In this document: positions 9,091-18,149 of the stretch, in pieces
How the letters are laid out: each line of letters starts with the position of its first letter
How positions within the stretch are numbered: position 1 is the first letter of the stretch
NCBI RefSeq assembly: GCF_017495225.1
Contig: NZ_JAFEIG010000031.1
Span: 23,306-87,305, forward strand
DNA length: 64,000 bases
Source of the DNA: Daejeonella sp.
GTDB taxonomy: Bacteria > Bacteroidota > Bacteroidia > Sphingobacteriales > Sphingobacteriaceae
Direction: 5' to 3'
The notes under the pieces: generated by a model
Told to the model about the DNA's origin: nothing
What the model saw: only the letters and a program-made list of their open reading frames with translations
The model's database searches: none
Program-made: the position numbers and the translations under genes

Positions 9091-11529
9091 CTAATATTTA
9101 TTTATCAGTGTAATGATTCCTGTACGTTTCACTATTTTTCCATCTCGATCAAAAGCTTCAATAAACCATAAATAGGATTCGGTACCTTGATCAGAGGACC
9201 TAAAACTTCCATTCCAGCCATGATCTTTTTCTTTAGTCTCGAAAACTAAATTCCCCATTTGATTATATATTTTAAAGCATATTAGCTTATTAATACCTAA
9301 AAGAATTGGTTTGATTATATCATTAATTCCGTCGCCATTGGGTGTAAATACATTCGGAATTATTATATCAATTTTACAGGTATCATCATCTAAAAAGTTG
9401 GGAATACCATCTTTATCGCAATCATCGCTCCCGTCCTCGCCATTTTTGAGCCCATCCTTATCACAATCACCAAGGTTCCAACTTATGCTTGGAGTAAGTG
9501 TGCGATTAGCCAAATTAAAATCACATGGCTCCAAGGGGTTTGTTAAATCGGATAGCTCCATCAAATTACTTACACCATCCCCATCACAATCGGAATTATT
9601 CCAAGCACTATTTGGTTTTAGCGTCTGACTTGCTAATTTAAAAGAACATGGATCTTTAGGGTTTGTACCTTTTTCTTTCTCAACGAGATCAGGAACCCCA
9701 TCTCCATCCGAATCCGCAATTAAAACTAGACTAGCTTCCCCGCGAGTAGGTACAGCATTCCAAATAAATTCCGCATACACCACGTTGCTAAGCTTGCCGG
9801 CATCTAAATCAGACTGCTTTACATTATATTTAGTATTGAAAGTCTTAATTTCTTTCGGACTCAAAACTTTAATTATTTCACTCAAACCAGTTAATGGATC
9901 CCTAACAATCACATCTAATAAAGTAACATTTCCTGTATTTGAAACTGTAATAACATAATCTAAAACATCACCAATACTTGAATAAAATGTTTGAGGAGAC
10001 TTTTTTATTAAATTAATAGCAGGTAACTGAGTGGCGTTCACCGTTTTATTCGCAAATACTTCCAATTCAATAGATCTATAATTAACACTTGCTTTAGCGG
10101 TATTGATAAGCAATCCCGCATCTATATCTGTCTGATTTACAGCATAACTCGTATTAATTTCCTTTTTCTCACCAACCTTTAACAAGCTCAATTTTTCCGA
10201 CAATCCTGTTAATGGATTGCTAATAAAAACATCTATTAAATCAACATTTCCAATATTGCAAACGCTAATGGTATAATCCAGTTTATCACCCACAGATTTA
10301 AATGTACTTTGTTTCAGCTCATTGGTAATATTCAATTTAGGGTCTTCTACTATGAATTCTATCTGACAAGTCTGTCCACCAATACTCAAATCAAAATAAC
10401 CTTTACCACCTACATTAGCGGTTCCTGAAATGGTTAAAGTGATTGATCCATTTCCCTCATTAAAAAAACCAGAATTAAGGGTAGCTGTTAATCCAGAAAC
10501 ACCAATGGATTGGAGGACCTGCTCAGTATAAAAACCTCCATTTCCGCCTTCATATTTAATGGTTAAAAGATTAGATATGGATTCACCCTTCACAATTGGA
10601 TACAAATATTTTACCTGTTCACAATTTAGAGCATCAATTTTACCAACAATTTGATAGAGACAAATGCGGTATGCAAATGGATAAAATAAATCCCATGAAG
10701 CGTCTAATAAATTACTTTCGGGACTAGTATTGAAATAGGTCATGCCCCCATAGAAATAGAAATAACGCTTTAGATAGGGCTCAGTACCCGATTTCCAACC
10801 TGGATTTAAAGTCGGAATGGAATCCGTACCATCTTCATTATTATCAATTATATAATAATAGATATAGTCGCTAAGTCCGTTAAAGCCAAGAACCTCAAAC
10901 TGCCCCATAAATGCAGGTGCAGAAAAAAGCATATTATTATCTAGATCAAAAACCTTAATGAATAGACCGTCTGTGTTTGCAGGTTCTTCATCCCTATCCT
11001 TCACGCAATCCTTATTTATATCATTGTATGATAAAACCCAAAAATCAATTGAACTTTGACTAGGCTCACTAATATAAATTGGAACCTCACAGGTCTTTCC
11101 GCCAAAATTGATAGGTATAATTGCAGGATTTGCATTATCTGGAGTACCCTGCACACGATATACTAAATTACCACCTTCGGGATTGATAGTGCCCGCTTGA
11201 AGCCTTGCTGTGAGAGTGCCATTACCTAAGCTTAATAGCTCACCTTCAGGGTAAGAGGCAGCAATACCTCTAGAATAGGAAACAATTACATTAAACTCTG
11301 CATATTGGCCAATTGTAATATTATAATAATTGAGCTCGCAATTAATATCATCTATAACAAAAGGATCGTCAAGTAATAAAGATGAAGAATTAGGCTCGGG
11401 ATATTCAAAAAAACTTTCGGGTTCTGGATTAAGCCCTAAACTAAACGGGTGAGCTAAAACAGTATTGAAATTCCATAATAAACCGATAAAAATCAGCTTA
11501 AATAGCAAACATTTTTTCAAATTCAGCAT
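9091..11529 (-). CDS. Type IX secreted multidomain protein with type B (gliding motility) C-terminal domain
   Basis: 812 residues with a signal peptide (hydrophobic stretch ending ...NTVLAHP). The N-terminal 390 residues contain beta-rich, lipid/adhesin-like repeats with a 'GGKTCEVPIYI'-type strand that recurs near aa 380. Two copies of a DUF11/TIGR01451-like repeat follow (VGDKLDYTISVCNIGNVDL at about 410 and IGDVLDYVITVSNTGNVTL at about 515). A thrombospondin type 3 stretch with DSDGDGVPD-like calcium loops follows at about 610-710. The last 90 residues match the Bacteroidota gliding-motility-associated C-terminal domain (VFTPNGDGINDIIKP, then IYNQMGNLVFETK and GWNGSF), the signal for type IX secretion. 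It is probably a surface-exposed or secreted protein. It lies upstream of, and on the same strand as, the giant TSP3 gene. Confidence 0.85.
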   Translation of the reverse strand: MLNLKKCLLFKLIFIGLLWNFNTVLAHPFSLGLNPEPESFFEYPEPNSSSLLLDDPFVIDDINCELNYYNITIGQYAEFNVIVSYSRGIAASYPEGELLSLGNGTLTARLQAGTINPEGGNLVYRVQGTPDNANPAIIPINFGGKTCEVPIYISEPSQSSIDFWVLSYNDINKDCVKDRDEEPANTDGLFIKVFDLDNNMLFSAPAFMGQFEVLGFNGLSDYIYYYIIDNNEDGTDSIPTLNPGWKSGTEPYLKRYFYFYGGMTYFNTSPESNLLDASWDLFYPFAYRICLYQIVGKIDALNCEQVKYLYPIVKGESISNLLTIKYEGGNGGFYTEQVLQSIGVSGLTATLNSGFFNEGNGSITLTISGTANVGGKGYFDLSIGGQTCQIEFIVEDPKLNITNELKQSTFKSVGDKLDYTISVCNIGNVDLIDVFISNPLTGLSEKLSLLKVGEKKEINTSYAVNQTDIDAGLLINTAKASVNYRSIELEVFANKTVNATQLPAINLIKKSPQTFYSSIGDVLDYVITVSNTGNVTLLDVIVRDPLTGLSEIIKVLSPKEIKTFNTKYNVKQSDLDAGKLSNVVYAEFIWNAVPTRGEASLVLIADSDGDGVPDLVEKEKGTNPKDPCSFKLASQTLKPNSAWNNSDCDGDGVSNLMELSDLTNPLEPCDFNLANRTLTPSISWNLGDCDKDGLKNGEDGSDDCDKDGIPNFLDDDTCKIDIIIPNVFTPNGDGINDIIKPILLGINKLICFKIYNQMGNLVFETKEKDHGWNGSFRSSDQGTESYLWFIEAFDRDGKIVKRTGIITLINKY

Positions 11530-11695
11530 AAAACCTTAGAATAAATGAGACTAACAGCAACATTTTTAAATTATTTAAAATATTGCCGATTAATTCATAT
11601 TCGAATTTAGAAAAAATATGTTAAAAATAAGTATTTATACTCAATAATATTACATTAAGGTTTAATTAATTAATTTAAAATATTTAATACACCCC

Positions 11696-11779
11696 GTAGG
11701 GTGCCCCCTTGCGGGCCACCTAATCAACCATGAAAATATAATATGATAGTATAGGTAGGGTGCCCCCTTACGGGTCACC
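11696..11779. repeat. Two direct copies of a GC-rich REP-like hairpin
   Basis: Copies at 11696-11720 and 11755-11779 share GTAGGGTGCCCCCTT then CGGG(C/T)CACC, and both are followed within a few bases by AACCATGAAAAT. Each can fold into an imperfect hairpin (GGTG...CACC outer arms). The sharp GC contrast with flanking DNA and the paired layout are typical of repetitive extragenic palindromes. Confidence 0.7.
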
Positions 11780-11807
11780 AACCATGAAAATTTTTATATA
11801 ATAGAAA

Positions 11808-11828
11808 GGGGACCCGCTAGGGGTCCCC
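11808..11828. repeat. Perfect 8-bp GC hairpin (GGGGACCC/GGGTCCCC)
   Basis: Arms 11808-11815 and 11821-11828 pair perfectly around a GCTAG loop. It has no T-run on either side, so it looks like a third REP-type element rather than a terminator, though it lies just past the 3' end of the fatty acid hydroxylase gene, which stops at 11891. Confidence 0.6.
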
Positions 11829-11890
11829 CGACAACAACGATAACCACATTTTAATAAGGTGAATTATTATTAATTCTCAATAAACACAGC

Positions 11891-12880
11891 TTAAACACTT
11901 GCTTCCTTCATCATCGCTTTTCTTAAAGCACTCGTAGTTTTATGATCGCCAGTATGGCTCCAGCCGGGAGGCATGAAAAGATATAGAATTTTATTTTTAA
12001 TACCTGGAGCATACCATACATCTTTCGCCAAAGCAGTTATTTCTCCAAAATAGGCATCCAAAAAACTATTAGGCTTCATTTCTCTAGTAATTCCGTATTC
12101 AATTTTAACTTCATCCTTTTCAGGTTGATAGGTCTTAAATAGCTTATCCCAAACATTCAATAAATTGCAATAATTGGTATCCATATATTCCAAGTTCTTG
12201 GCATGATGAACACGATGGTGTGATGGCGTAAGAATAAACCTACCTAAAACACCCAATTTGGCATTTTTCATCACCGACTCCCCAATATGAATAAATGACC
12301 CATAAGTACCATCAATGAACATAATCACAAATAACATGGTTGGAGGCACACCTGCAAGCATACAAATAGAAGTTCTGATTATATCTGCATAAGGTCCCTC
12401 AAGGAAAAAATGAGAATAAGAAACAGCCAAATTCATCCCTTCAGGGGCATGATGGGTAGAATGAAGGCACCAAAACAATCTGACTTTATGAGCTAAAAAA
12501 TGATAAATAAAATGAGCGAACTCCCAAATTATATAACCATAAATAAACCAATACCAAGTAAATGAAATCGAAATGATGGCATATTTTTCAAATAAACCAA
12601 TACAGAAAATAGTCATTCCGATAGAAATATATCTTCCCAAAACCGAATTTAACAAATAGCTAAAAAAGGATATTTTATACTCAACCACATGAAATTTCTT
12701 GTAAAGCAATCCCCTAGTAAGCTCAAAAATTAAAATAAATGGCAAAATAGGTGCTATGATTGAAGTAATACCTTGATAGGTCATCAAAGTAGAATAGTCG
12801 CCACTTTCAATAAGTTTTAGCAGGCTATCAATCCCGAAAAAGCCTCGTATTTGTCCAATAATTATTTCTAAAAATTCCAT
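11891..12880 (-). CDS. Sterol desaturase / fatty acid hydroxylase family membrane protein
   Basis: 329 residues, with hydrophobic segments at about aa 35-58, 72-95 and 100-120. The eight-histidine di-iron motif set of the FA_hydroxylase superfamily is visible: H127-x3-H131, H140-x2-HH144 and H222-x2-HH226 (SHHRVHH). Such enzymes hydroxylate or desaturate lipids in the membrane, using iron and oxygen. The substrate (fatty acyl, sphingolipid or carotenoid-type) cannot be told from the sequence; sphingolipids occur in this phylum, so a sphingoid-base or fatty-acid substrate is plausible inference. It stands alone, divergent from the DUF2452 gene. Confidence 0.85.
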   Translation of the reverse strand: MEFLEIIIGQIRGFFGIDSLLKLIESGDYSTLMTYQGITSIIAPILPFILIFELTRGLLYKKFHVVEYKISFFSYLLNSVLGRYISIGMTIFCIGLFEKYAIISISFTWYWFIYGYIIWEFAHFIYHFLAHKVRLFWCLHSTHHAPEGMNLAVSYSHFFLEGPYADIIRTSICMLAGVPPTMLFVIMFIDGTYGSFIHIGESVMKNAKLGVLGRFILTPSHHRVHHAKNLEYMDTNYCNLLNVWDKLFKTYQPEKDEVKIEYGITREMKPNSFLDAYFGEITALAKDVWYAPGIKNKILYLFMPPGWSHTGDHKTTSALRKAMMKEASV

Positions 12881-12979
12881 AAACCTTTTAAATATTAATT
12901 TTTAAATAGCGTAAATTAAAAATATAATTTAAAGAGCATATTGCAAAATTTTTTGTTGGGGTGGAGTCGCTGTGCATAT

Positions 12980-13006
12980 CCCCCTCTGGAGGGGGTAGGG
13001 GGAGGA
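12980..13006. repeat. GC-rich CCCCCT/AGGGGG hairpin repeat
   Basis: CCCCCT (12980-12985) pairs with AGGGGG (12990-12995), followed by TAGGGGGAGG. It is an isolated G/C island in the divergent AT-rich region between the hydroxylase and DUF2452 genes. It resembles dispersed REP-type elements; it has no T-run. Confidence 0.5.
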
Positions 13007-13109
13007 TTATTAAACAACTATACTACCCCCATCGATATTACATTCCACTTACAAAAAGCTCTATCCAATTTCTTAATTTTGTAAAAAACACATCAACCAA
13101 GCTCTATTA

Positions 13110-13517
13110 ATGGAAGAAAACGAAGAAAAGCCCGATCTAGTAGTCTGGGAAAAAGAAAAAGGCTATTATCAAAAAGGCTTAAGCTATGGCAGTAATGTTA
13201 GTGCTCCAGCAATTAAACTCGAAAATGTTTCGGGATGGAAGCAAGCAAACGCCGACGTAGCCAATAAAAACTTCCAAACCAAGTTTGATGAACTCAAAGA
13301 AGAATACGAAAAACTAGTCCAGGAAGTCCAACTCAACGAGCTAGTTTACTCTTCAAAATACAACTTCACCCCTATCATGGGTCAAGTATATCACTTGTAT
13401 CGCAAAGCCGATGAAAGCCTATTTCTATCCATGATTTCACCAGATAGTTGGAAACAAGAATATTTAGGCTCCTTTAAATTAGATACTAGTCATAAATGGG
13501 CTAAAACCGATATTTAA
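13110..13517 (+). CDS. DUF2452 family protein
   Basis: 135 residues, cytoplasmic, no signal peptide or membrane segment. It has the pattern I associate with DUF2452: an N-terminal PDLVVWEKEKGYY, a central lysine/glutamate-rich helix (about aa 55-75, probably coiled), then an aromatic-rich half with FTPIMGQVYHLY and FLSMISPDSW. The function is unknown in the literature I know. It is monocistronic, with 150 bp to the next gene. Confidence 0.7.
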   Translation: MEENEEKPDLVVWEKEKGYYQKGLSYGSNVSAPAIKLENVSGWKQANADVANKNFQTKFDELKEEYEKLVQEVQLNELVYSSKYNFTPIMGQVYHLYRKADESLFLSMISPDSWKQEYLGSFKLDTSHKWAKTDI

Positions 13518-13667
13518 TTAATTTCTATTTTATTAAATTTTTATCGATTTAAAAGGTCTTTTAATTAAATCAATTTTTATAATTGGTTCTAATCCCCCTC
13601 TTGAATAATTTTTTCCTTTGCAAAAAATAGCTTAATTTGTTTTTCTAAATCGGACAAATTTTAGACT

Positions 13668-16061
13668 ATGAACTTCACTTTACTAAATAACTTTAAGTTT
13701 TCTTTAATTTTATTTGCTACCATCTGCCTTTCAAATACAGCTTTTGCTCAGGTTAGCTTTATTTCTGGTGAACTTAAACTGGTCTTGAACAAATCGGGGG
13801 CAATTAGCGAATTATCCAATAGCCCCAAGGGTAAAAATTTTCTCTATACAGATACTATTTCACCACTAATTACGCTGGTTAGCAAGAACATACGCTACAA
13901 ACCAAGTTCAATGATTTATGATAAATCATTGAAAAAGATTACACTTAGTTTTAAAGAAGTAGGTGTATCTATTGATATAATTGCAGTAGAAAAGTCTACT
14001 CACTTAACGCTAGAAATCGCTAAAGCTACACCTGCAAACAAGGTTGAGGCTGTTATCTGGGGACCAATACCTACAACAATCAGCAGGACCATTGGTGAAA
14101 TTATTGGTGTGGTACGCGATGGTGAAACATCCTTAGGAATTCAGGTTTTAAATATAAAAACACTCGGAGGTGATTATCCTAATAAAGAAGGTAGCACATG
14201 GGCAAGAGGCATTGCCGCTGTTCCCGCAAAATGGGGAAGTAAATTACAAGCATATTCCATTAATAGAGATCTTAACCGATCGGTAGATGCTTGGGTGGGA
14301 CTTTATAAAAATATGCCATTAGGTGCTCTAAAAGGAGAAAGCGTTGTGGGGAGTAAAATCGCGATTTTTAGCTGCCAAGAGACCCAAACCTTTGATCGCT
14401 TGGAGCAAATTGAACTTGCCGAAAACTTACCACATCCCACCATTGATGGGGTATGGTTTAAAAAATCAAAGCTTTACGGTAAATCATACATGATTTCATC
14501 CTACGGTGAAAAAGATATTGATGAGATGATTGGATACACAAAAAGGGCAGGATTAGTGTCCTTGTATCATGAAGGACCATTTAAGAGTTGGGGTAATTTT
14601 ATCTTGAATCCCGAACAATTCCCAAATGGCAAAAATGGACTAAAAGAATGTGTTGATAAAGCACATGCCGCAGGTTTGTATTTGGGAATGCATACCCTTA
14701 CAAATTTTATTAATACCAATGATCCTTATGTAAGTCCAGTACCTGATAAGCGACTCAGTGTAACTGGAACTTCTAATTTGATCAAAAAGATCGATTCCAA
14801 TCAACTTACTATCGAAGTAGCATCACCCGAATATTTTAAAGATGAAGCAGGGAATAACCTACATACGGTAAAAATAGGAAATGAATTAATTCGCTATAAA
14901 ACAGTAAGTAAAACTGCTCCATACATTTTATCAGATTGCCAACGAGGTGCTTTTGGGACAGAAAAATCAGAACATCTTGCTGGAGAACAAGTGGGCAAAC
15001 TCTTCGACCATCCATACAATGTGTTCTTTCCTAATTTAGAAATGCAAAGAGAAATTGCCAAGAATATTGCAGATCTTATGAATGAAACAGGCGTTGATCA
15101 TTTAGATTTAGATGGGCATGAAGGTGCCCTAGCATCAGGACAAGGAGATTACGCGCTTGAACTATTTGCCAAAGATGTTTATGATCAGGTTAAACATGAC
15201 TTTATTATTGGAACCAGTTTAAGTAAAACATTTTATTGGCACATTGGATCTTATTATAATTGGGGTGAACCGTGGTATGGTGGGTTTAAGGAAAGCATGC
15301 AACAATATAGGATAGATAACCAGGGACTATTCGACAGGAATTACATGCCCCACATGTTGGGATGGTACTTACTTGCAGAAAACACGACCCTTCCAGAAAT
15401 GGAATGGATGTTGGCGCGTGCGGCTGGATACAATGCCGGATTTGCCATGGTTGCAAGGCCAAATGCGCTCCGAAAAAATTCGCAAACAAACCAATTATTA
15501 GATGCCATTCGTGAATGGGAATTTGCCCGAAATAACAATGCCTTCAACAAAGCCCAACAAGAACAATTAAAAAATCCGAAGAATGAATTTCATCTAGAAA
15601 AAATAGAAGATGGGAAATGGATTTTGCATCAATACGCCATGTCGGAAGTTTTTAAAAGAGAGAAATTTGAACGCCAACCTGGAGAACCTACTCATACTAC
15701 TTGGAATTTGATGTATAATTGGAAAGAGCAGCCTTTACAATTCAGGATGCAAATTGCAGGGGATAAGGGTAGTGTGAAAAACATTAAAATGCAGATCGAT
15801 AATTATAAAGAATTATTATTCCCAATTGAGCTCGCTGCAGGTGAAAGTTTGGTTTCGGATGGGACTGAAACTATTCGATTTTACGATAAAAACGGGAAAC
15901 CTAAAGGTTCATTCAAATTGGCATCTATCCCACCAAATATGACCAAAGGCCCCCACAGCATAATCATTGATTCCGAGTATCCTCAAGAGGATAGTCCCAA
16001 AATTGAGGTGCAGTTTAAGGGAATTGACAAAAGCGAAAACATTCAAATATTAAAAAAGTAA
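13668..16061 (+). CDS. Putative secreted glycoside hydrolase-like protein, family not identified
   Basis: 797 residues with a signal peptide ending NTAFAQ (about aa 28). The N-terminal 250 residues are beta-rich. The middle (about aa 270-640) reads like a TIM-barrel glycosidase: YGEKDIDEMIGYTKRAGL, LKECVDKAHAAGLYLGMHT, and VDHLDLDGHEG with D480, D482, H484 and E485, placed like a catalytic strand of alpha-galactosidase-type clans. The C-terminal 120 residues are again beta-rich. I cannot assign a CAZy family. The downstream sialate O-acetylesterase-like gene (20.3 kb) hints at glycan use, but it is not in the same operon. An M24 peptidase follows after about 80 bp. Confidence 0.55.
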   Translation: MNFTLLNNFKFSLILFATICLSNTAFAQVSFISGELKLVLNKSGAISELSNSPKGKNFLYTDTISPLITLVSKNIRYKPSSMIYDKSLKKITLSFKEVGVSIDIIAVEKSTHLTLEIAKATPANKVEAVIWGPIPTTISRTIGEIIGVVRDGETSLGIQVLNIKTLGGDYPNKEGSTWARGIAAVPAKWGSKLQAYSINRDLNRSVDAWVGLYKNMPLGALKGESVVGSKIAIFSCQETQTFDRLEQIELAENLPHPTIDGVWFKKSKLYGKSYMISSYGEKDIDEMIGYTKRAGLVSLYHEGPFKSWGNFILNPEQFPNGKNGLKECVDKAHAAGLYLGMHTLTNFINTNDPYVSPVPDKRLSVTGTSNLIKKIDSNQLTIEVASPEYFKDEAGNNLHTVKIGNELIRYKTVSKTAPYILSDCQRGAFGTEKSEHLAGEQVGKLFDHPYNVFFPNLEMQREIAKNIADLMNETGVDHLDLDGHEGALASGQGDYALELFAKDVYDQVKHDFIIGTSLSKTFYWHIGSYYNWGEPWYGGFKESMQQYRIDNQGLFDRNYMPHMLGWYLLAENTTLPEMEWMLARAAGYNAGFAMVARPNALRKNSQTNQLLDAIREWEFARNNNAFNKAQQEQLKNPKNEFHLEKIEDGKWILHQYAMSEVFKREKFERQPGEPTHTTWNLMYNWKEQPLQFRMQIAGDKGSVKNIKMQIDNYKELLFPIELAAGESLVSDGTETIRFYDKNGKPKGSFKLASIPPNMTKGPHSIIIDSEYPQEDSPKIEVQFKGIDKSENIQILKK

Positions 16062-16143
16062 TTTTATTTTATTCTAGTTGAAAATAGCTTAGAATAATCC
16101 CAATCTTAAAGACATTGATTTTAAAAAAATATACCATTTGGAA

Positions 16144-17487
16144 ATGAAAAAAATAATCGCTATATTCTTTGTAATTTTCCTGAATACGATTTCTGCAAAT
16201 AGCCAAATTCTCCCTGTAAAAGAGCAAGCACGAGTAATTGATGAGGTTTTATCCGACCGACTCAACAATCTATTGCCCTCCCTTATGGAGAAAAATAAAA
16301 TCGACATGTGGGTAATTGTTTCGAGGGAATATAATGAAGATCCTATTATCAGAACTATGCTCCCTGCCACTTGGTTAAGCGCCCGCAGAAGAACTATTTT
16401 GGTTTTTTATTATAATCCGCAAAGTAAAGTCTATAAAAAATTGGCTATTGCAAGATATAATGTTGGAGATGCCATTGAAGCTCAATGGGATATGACTAAA
16501 TTTCCAGATCAATGGGATGCCTTAAATGATGTAATTGAGCGCTATAAACCAGAGAAAATTGCTTTGAATACATCAAAATATTTCGGACAAGCTGATGGTA
16601 TCGATCATACCGATTATTTGGAACTGACCCAAAAACTTTCCAATACAAATAAAGCTAAAGTAGTTTCAGCCACAGATTTAGGAGTGGCTTGGCTCGAGAC
16701 TAGAACTCCTCGCGAAATGCAGTTTTATCCTCAATTGAATAAAATAACGCATGAAATAATTGCAGAAGGATTTAGCAGCAAAGTAATTACTCCAGGAATC
16801 ACCACAAGCGATGATTTAGTATGGTGGTTCCGACAAAAAGTGACAGATTTAGGGCTTACAACCTGGTTTCACCCATCGGTAAATATTCAGAGAAATGATC
16901 AAGTAGAATTCGATCATTTAAAAGCATTCTCAAAAAATTTAAAAGATCAAGACAATATTATTAGAGCGGGCGATTTACTGCATGTTGATTTCGGAATAAG
17001 TTACCTACGTTTAAATACAGATGTGCAGGAGCAAGCCTATGTTCTCGGACCAAATGAAAAAGATGCTCCAGAATATCTAAAAAAAGGCTTAGCAACAGCA
17101 AACCGTCTGCAAGACATTTTAACCAATAATTTCAAGGAAAAACTTACGGGAAACCAGATTTTAGCCGCAGCTCTCGCACAAGCTAAAAAAGAAAATATCA
17201 ATGCGACCATTTATACGCATCCACTTGGCTTTCACGGACATGCAGCTGGTCCGACAATTGGCATGTGGGACCAACAAAATGGAGTTATAGGCAGCGGCGA
17301 TTACCCTTTGTATCCAAATACAGCCTATTCCATCGAATTAAATGCAGCAGTCGATATTAAAGAATGGAACAAAGCTGTACGATTCATGCTTGAACAAAAT
17401 GGCTATTTTGATGGAAATGGTTTTTGGTATTTGGATGGTAGGCAAAAGGGATTGCATTTGGTAGGTTCCTGGTCAAGCCCGGAATGA
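16144..17487 (+). CDS. Secreted M24 family metallopeptidase (Xaa-Pro aminopeptidase-like)
   Basis: About 447 residues. I chose the ATG at 16144 because it directly precedes a signal peptide (MKKIIAIFFVIFLNTISANS); a TTG two codons earlier is a less likely start. The N-terminal half is the creatinase-N-like domain. The C-terminal half is the pita-bread fold with the expected metal ligands: Asp in LLHVDFG, Asp in LNTDVQEQ, His in HPLGFHGH, and Glu in SIELN and near the C-terminus. Family members remove N-terminal residues before proline; a periplasmic role in peptide turnover is inferred. It lies 82 bp after the putative glycosidase and ends before a repeat-rich region. Confidence 0.8.
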   Translation: MKKIIAIFFVIFLNTISANSQILPVKEQARVIDEVLSDRLNNLLPSLMEKNKIDMWVIVSREYNEDPIIRTMLPATWLSARRRTILVFYYNPQSKVYKKLAIARYNVGDAIEAQWDMTKFPDQWDALNDVIERYKPEKIALNTSKYFGQADGIDHTDYLELTQKLSNTNKAKVVSATDLGVAWLETRTPREMQFYPQLNKITHEIIAEGFSSKVITPGITTSDDLVWWFRQKVTDLGLTTWFHPSVNIQRNDQVEFDHLKAFSKNLKDQDNIIRAGDLLHVDFGISYLRLNTDVQEQAYVLGPNEKDAPEYLKKGLATANRLQDILTNNFKEKLTGNQILAAALAQAKKENINATIYTHPLGFHGHAAGPTIGMWDQQNGVIGSGDYPLYPNTAYSIELNAAVDIKEWNKAVRFMLEQNGYFDGNGFWYLDGRQKGLHLVGSWSSPE

Positions 17488-18149
17488 CAGCAGGATTAGT
17501 ATTTAGTATTTAGTACAAAGTATTTAGATGTGAGATTTGAGATGTGAGATGTGAGATGTGAGATACCAGTACTATTCAAGCTCAATATCATCTCCACCCA
17601 GCCTGACAAAGACAACTGATAACTGACAACTGACAACTGATAACTGAGATATGAGATATGAGACACTAGTACTATTCAAGCTCAATATCATCTCCACCCA
17701 GCCTGATAACTGATAACTGATAACTGACAACTGAGATGTGAGATATGAGATATGAGATATGAGACACTAGTACTATTAAAGCCCAAAACCATCTCCACCC
17801 AGCCTGATAACTGATAACTGATAACTGCCAACTAATAACAGAGATATAAACCCTCCCGCAGATTACACGGATTAACGCAGAAAAAAATCTGCGATATCTG
17901 CGAAAATCTGCGGAAAACAAATAAAAAGTATAAAGCATTTAGTACTAAGTATCTATAAATAAAATAATTAGGAAATATATTTTCAAAAATCACATTACTC
18001 ATCCCAATGAAATAAATCATAGTTCAGACAAATTTTGTCATTGCTCCTTGCTCTTTATTCCTTGATCCTAATCATCCCAATCAAATAAATCACAGTTCAG
18101 ACAATTTTTGTCCTTACTCTTTGCTCCTTATTCCTTATTCCCTAAACTC
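17488..18149. repeat. 662-bp mosaic of intergenic word repeats, including three 100-bp tandem copies
   Basis: Between convergent genes. Runs of GAGATRTGA words (from 17527) are followed by three near-identical units with period 100-101 bp: ACTATTCAAGCTCAATATCA starts at 17571 and 17671, and a diverged copy at 17772. Each unit continues with CTCCACCCAGCCTGA and runs of TGATAACTGA/TGACAACTGA. Next come an ATCTGCGG element (17854-17915) and two copies, 73 bp apart (18001 and 18074), of a 66-bp unit containing ATAAATCA-AGTTCAGACAA and CTCTTTATTCC. No coding sequence was recognised. Confidence 0.8.
17854..17915. repeat. CTGCGG-type dispersed element
   Basis: Contains CCCGCAGATTACACGGATTA followed by several copies of ATCTGCG. 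A diverged copy in the opposite orientation lies at about 20092-20160. The two copies and their internal dyad symmetry mark it as a repeat family, not a gene. Confidence 0.6.

Larger units (their letters stand above)
11530..11890. other. 361-bp intergenic region with REP-like GC-rich repeats
   Basis: AT-rich DNA between two minus-strand genes, interrupted by three GC-rich hairpin elements (11696-11720, 11755-11779 and 11808-11828, listed separately). No open frame with coding character was seen. It must contain the promoter of the 9091-11529 gene, which I could not pinpoint. Confidence 0.6.

Noticed and set aside
17672..18020. Minus-strand frames of 62-88 codons in the repeat mosaic
   Set aside because: The translations are repetitive (SVISYQ..., SYLISHIS...) and derive from the word repeats; no promoter or family likeness.
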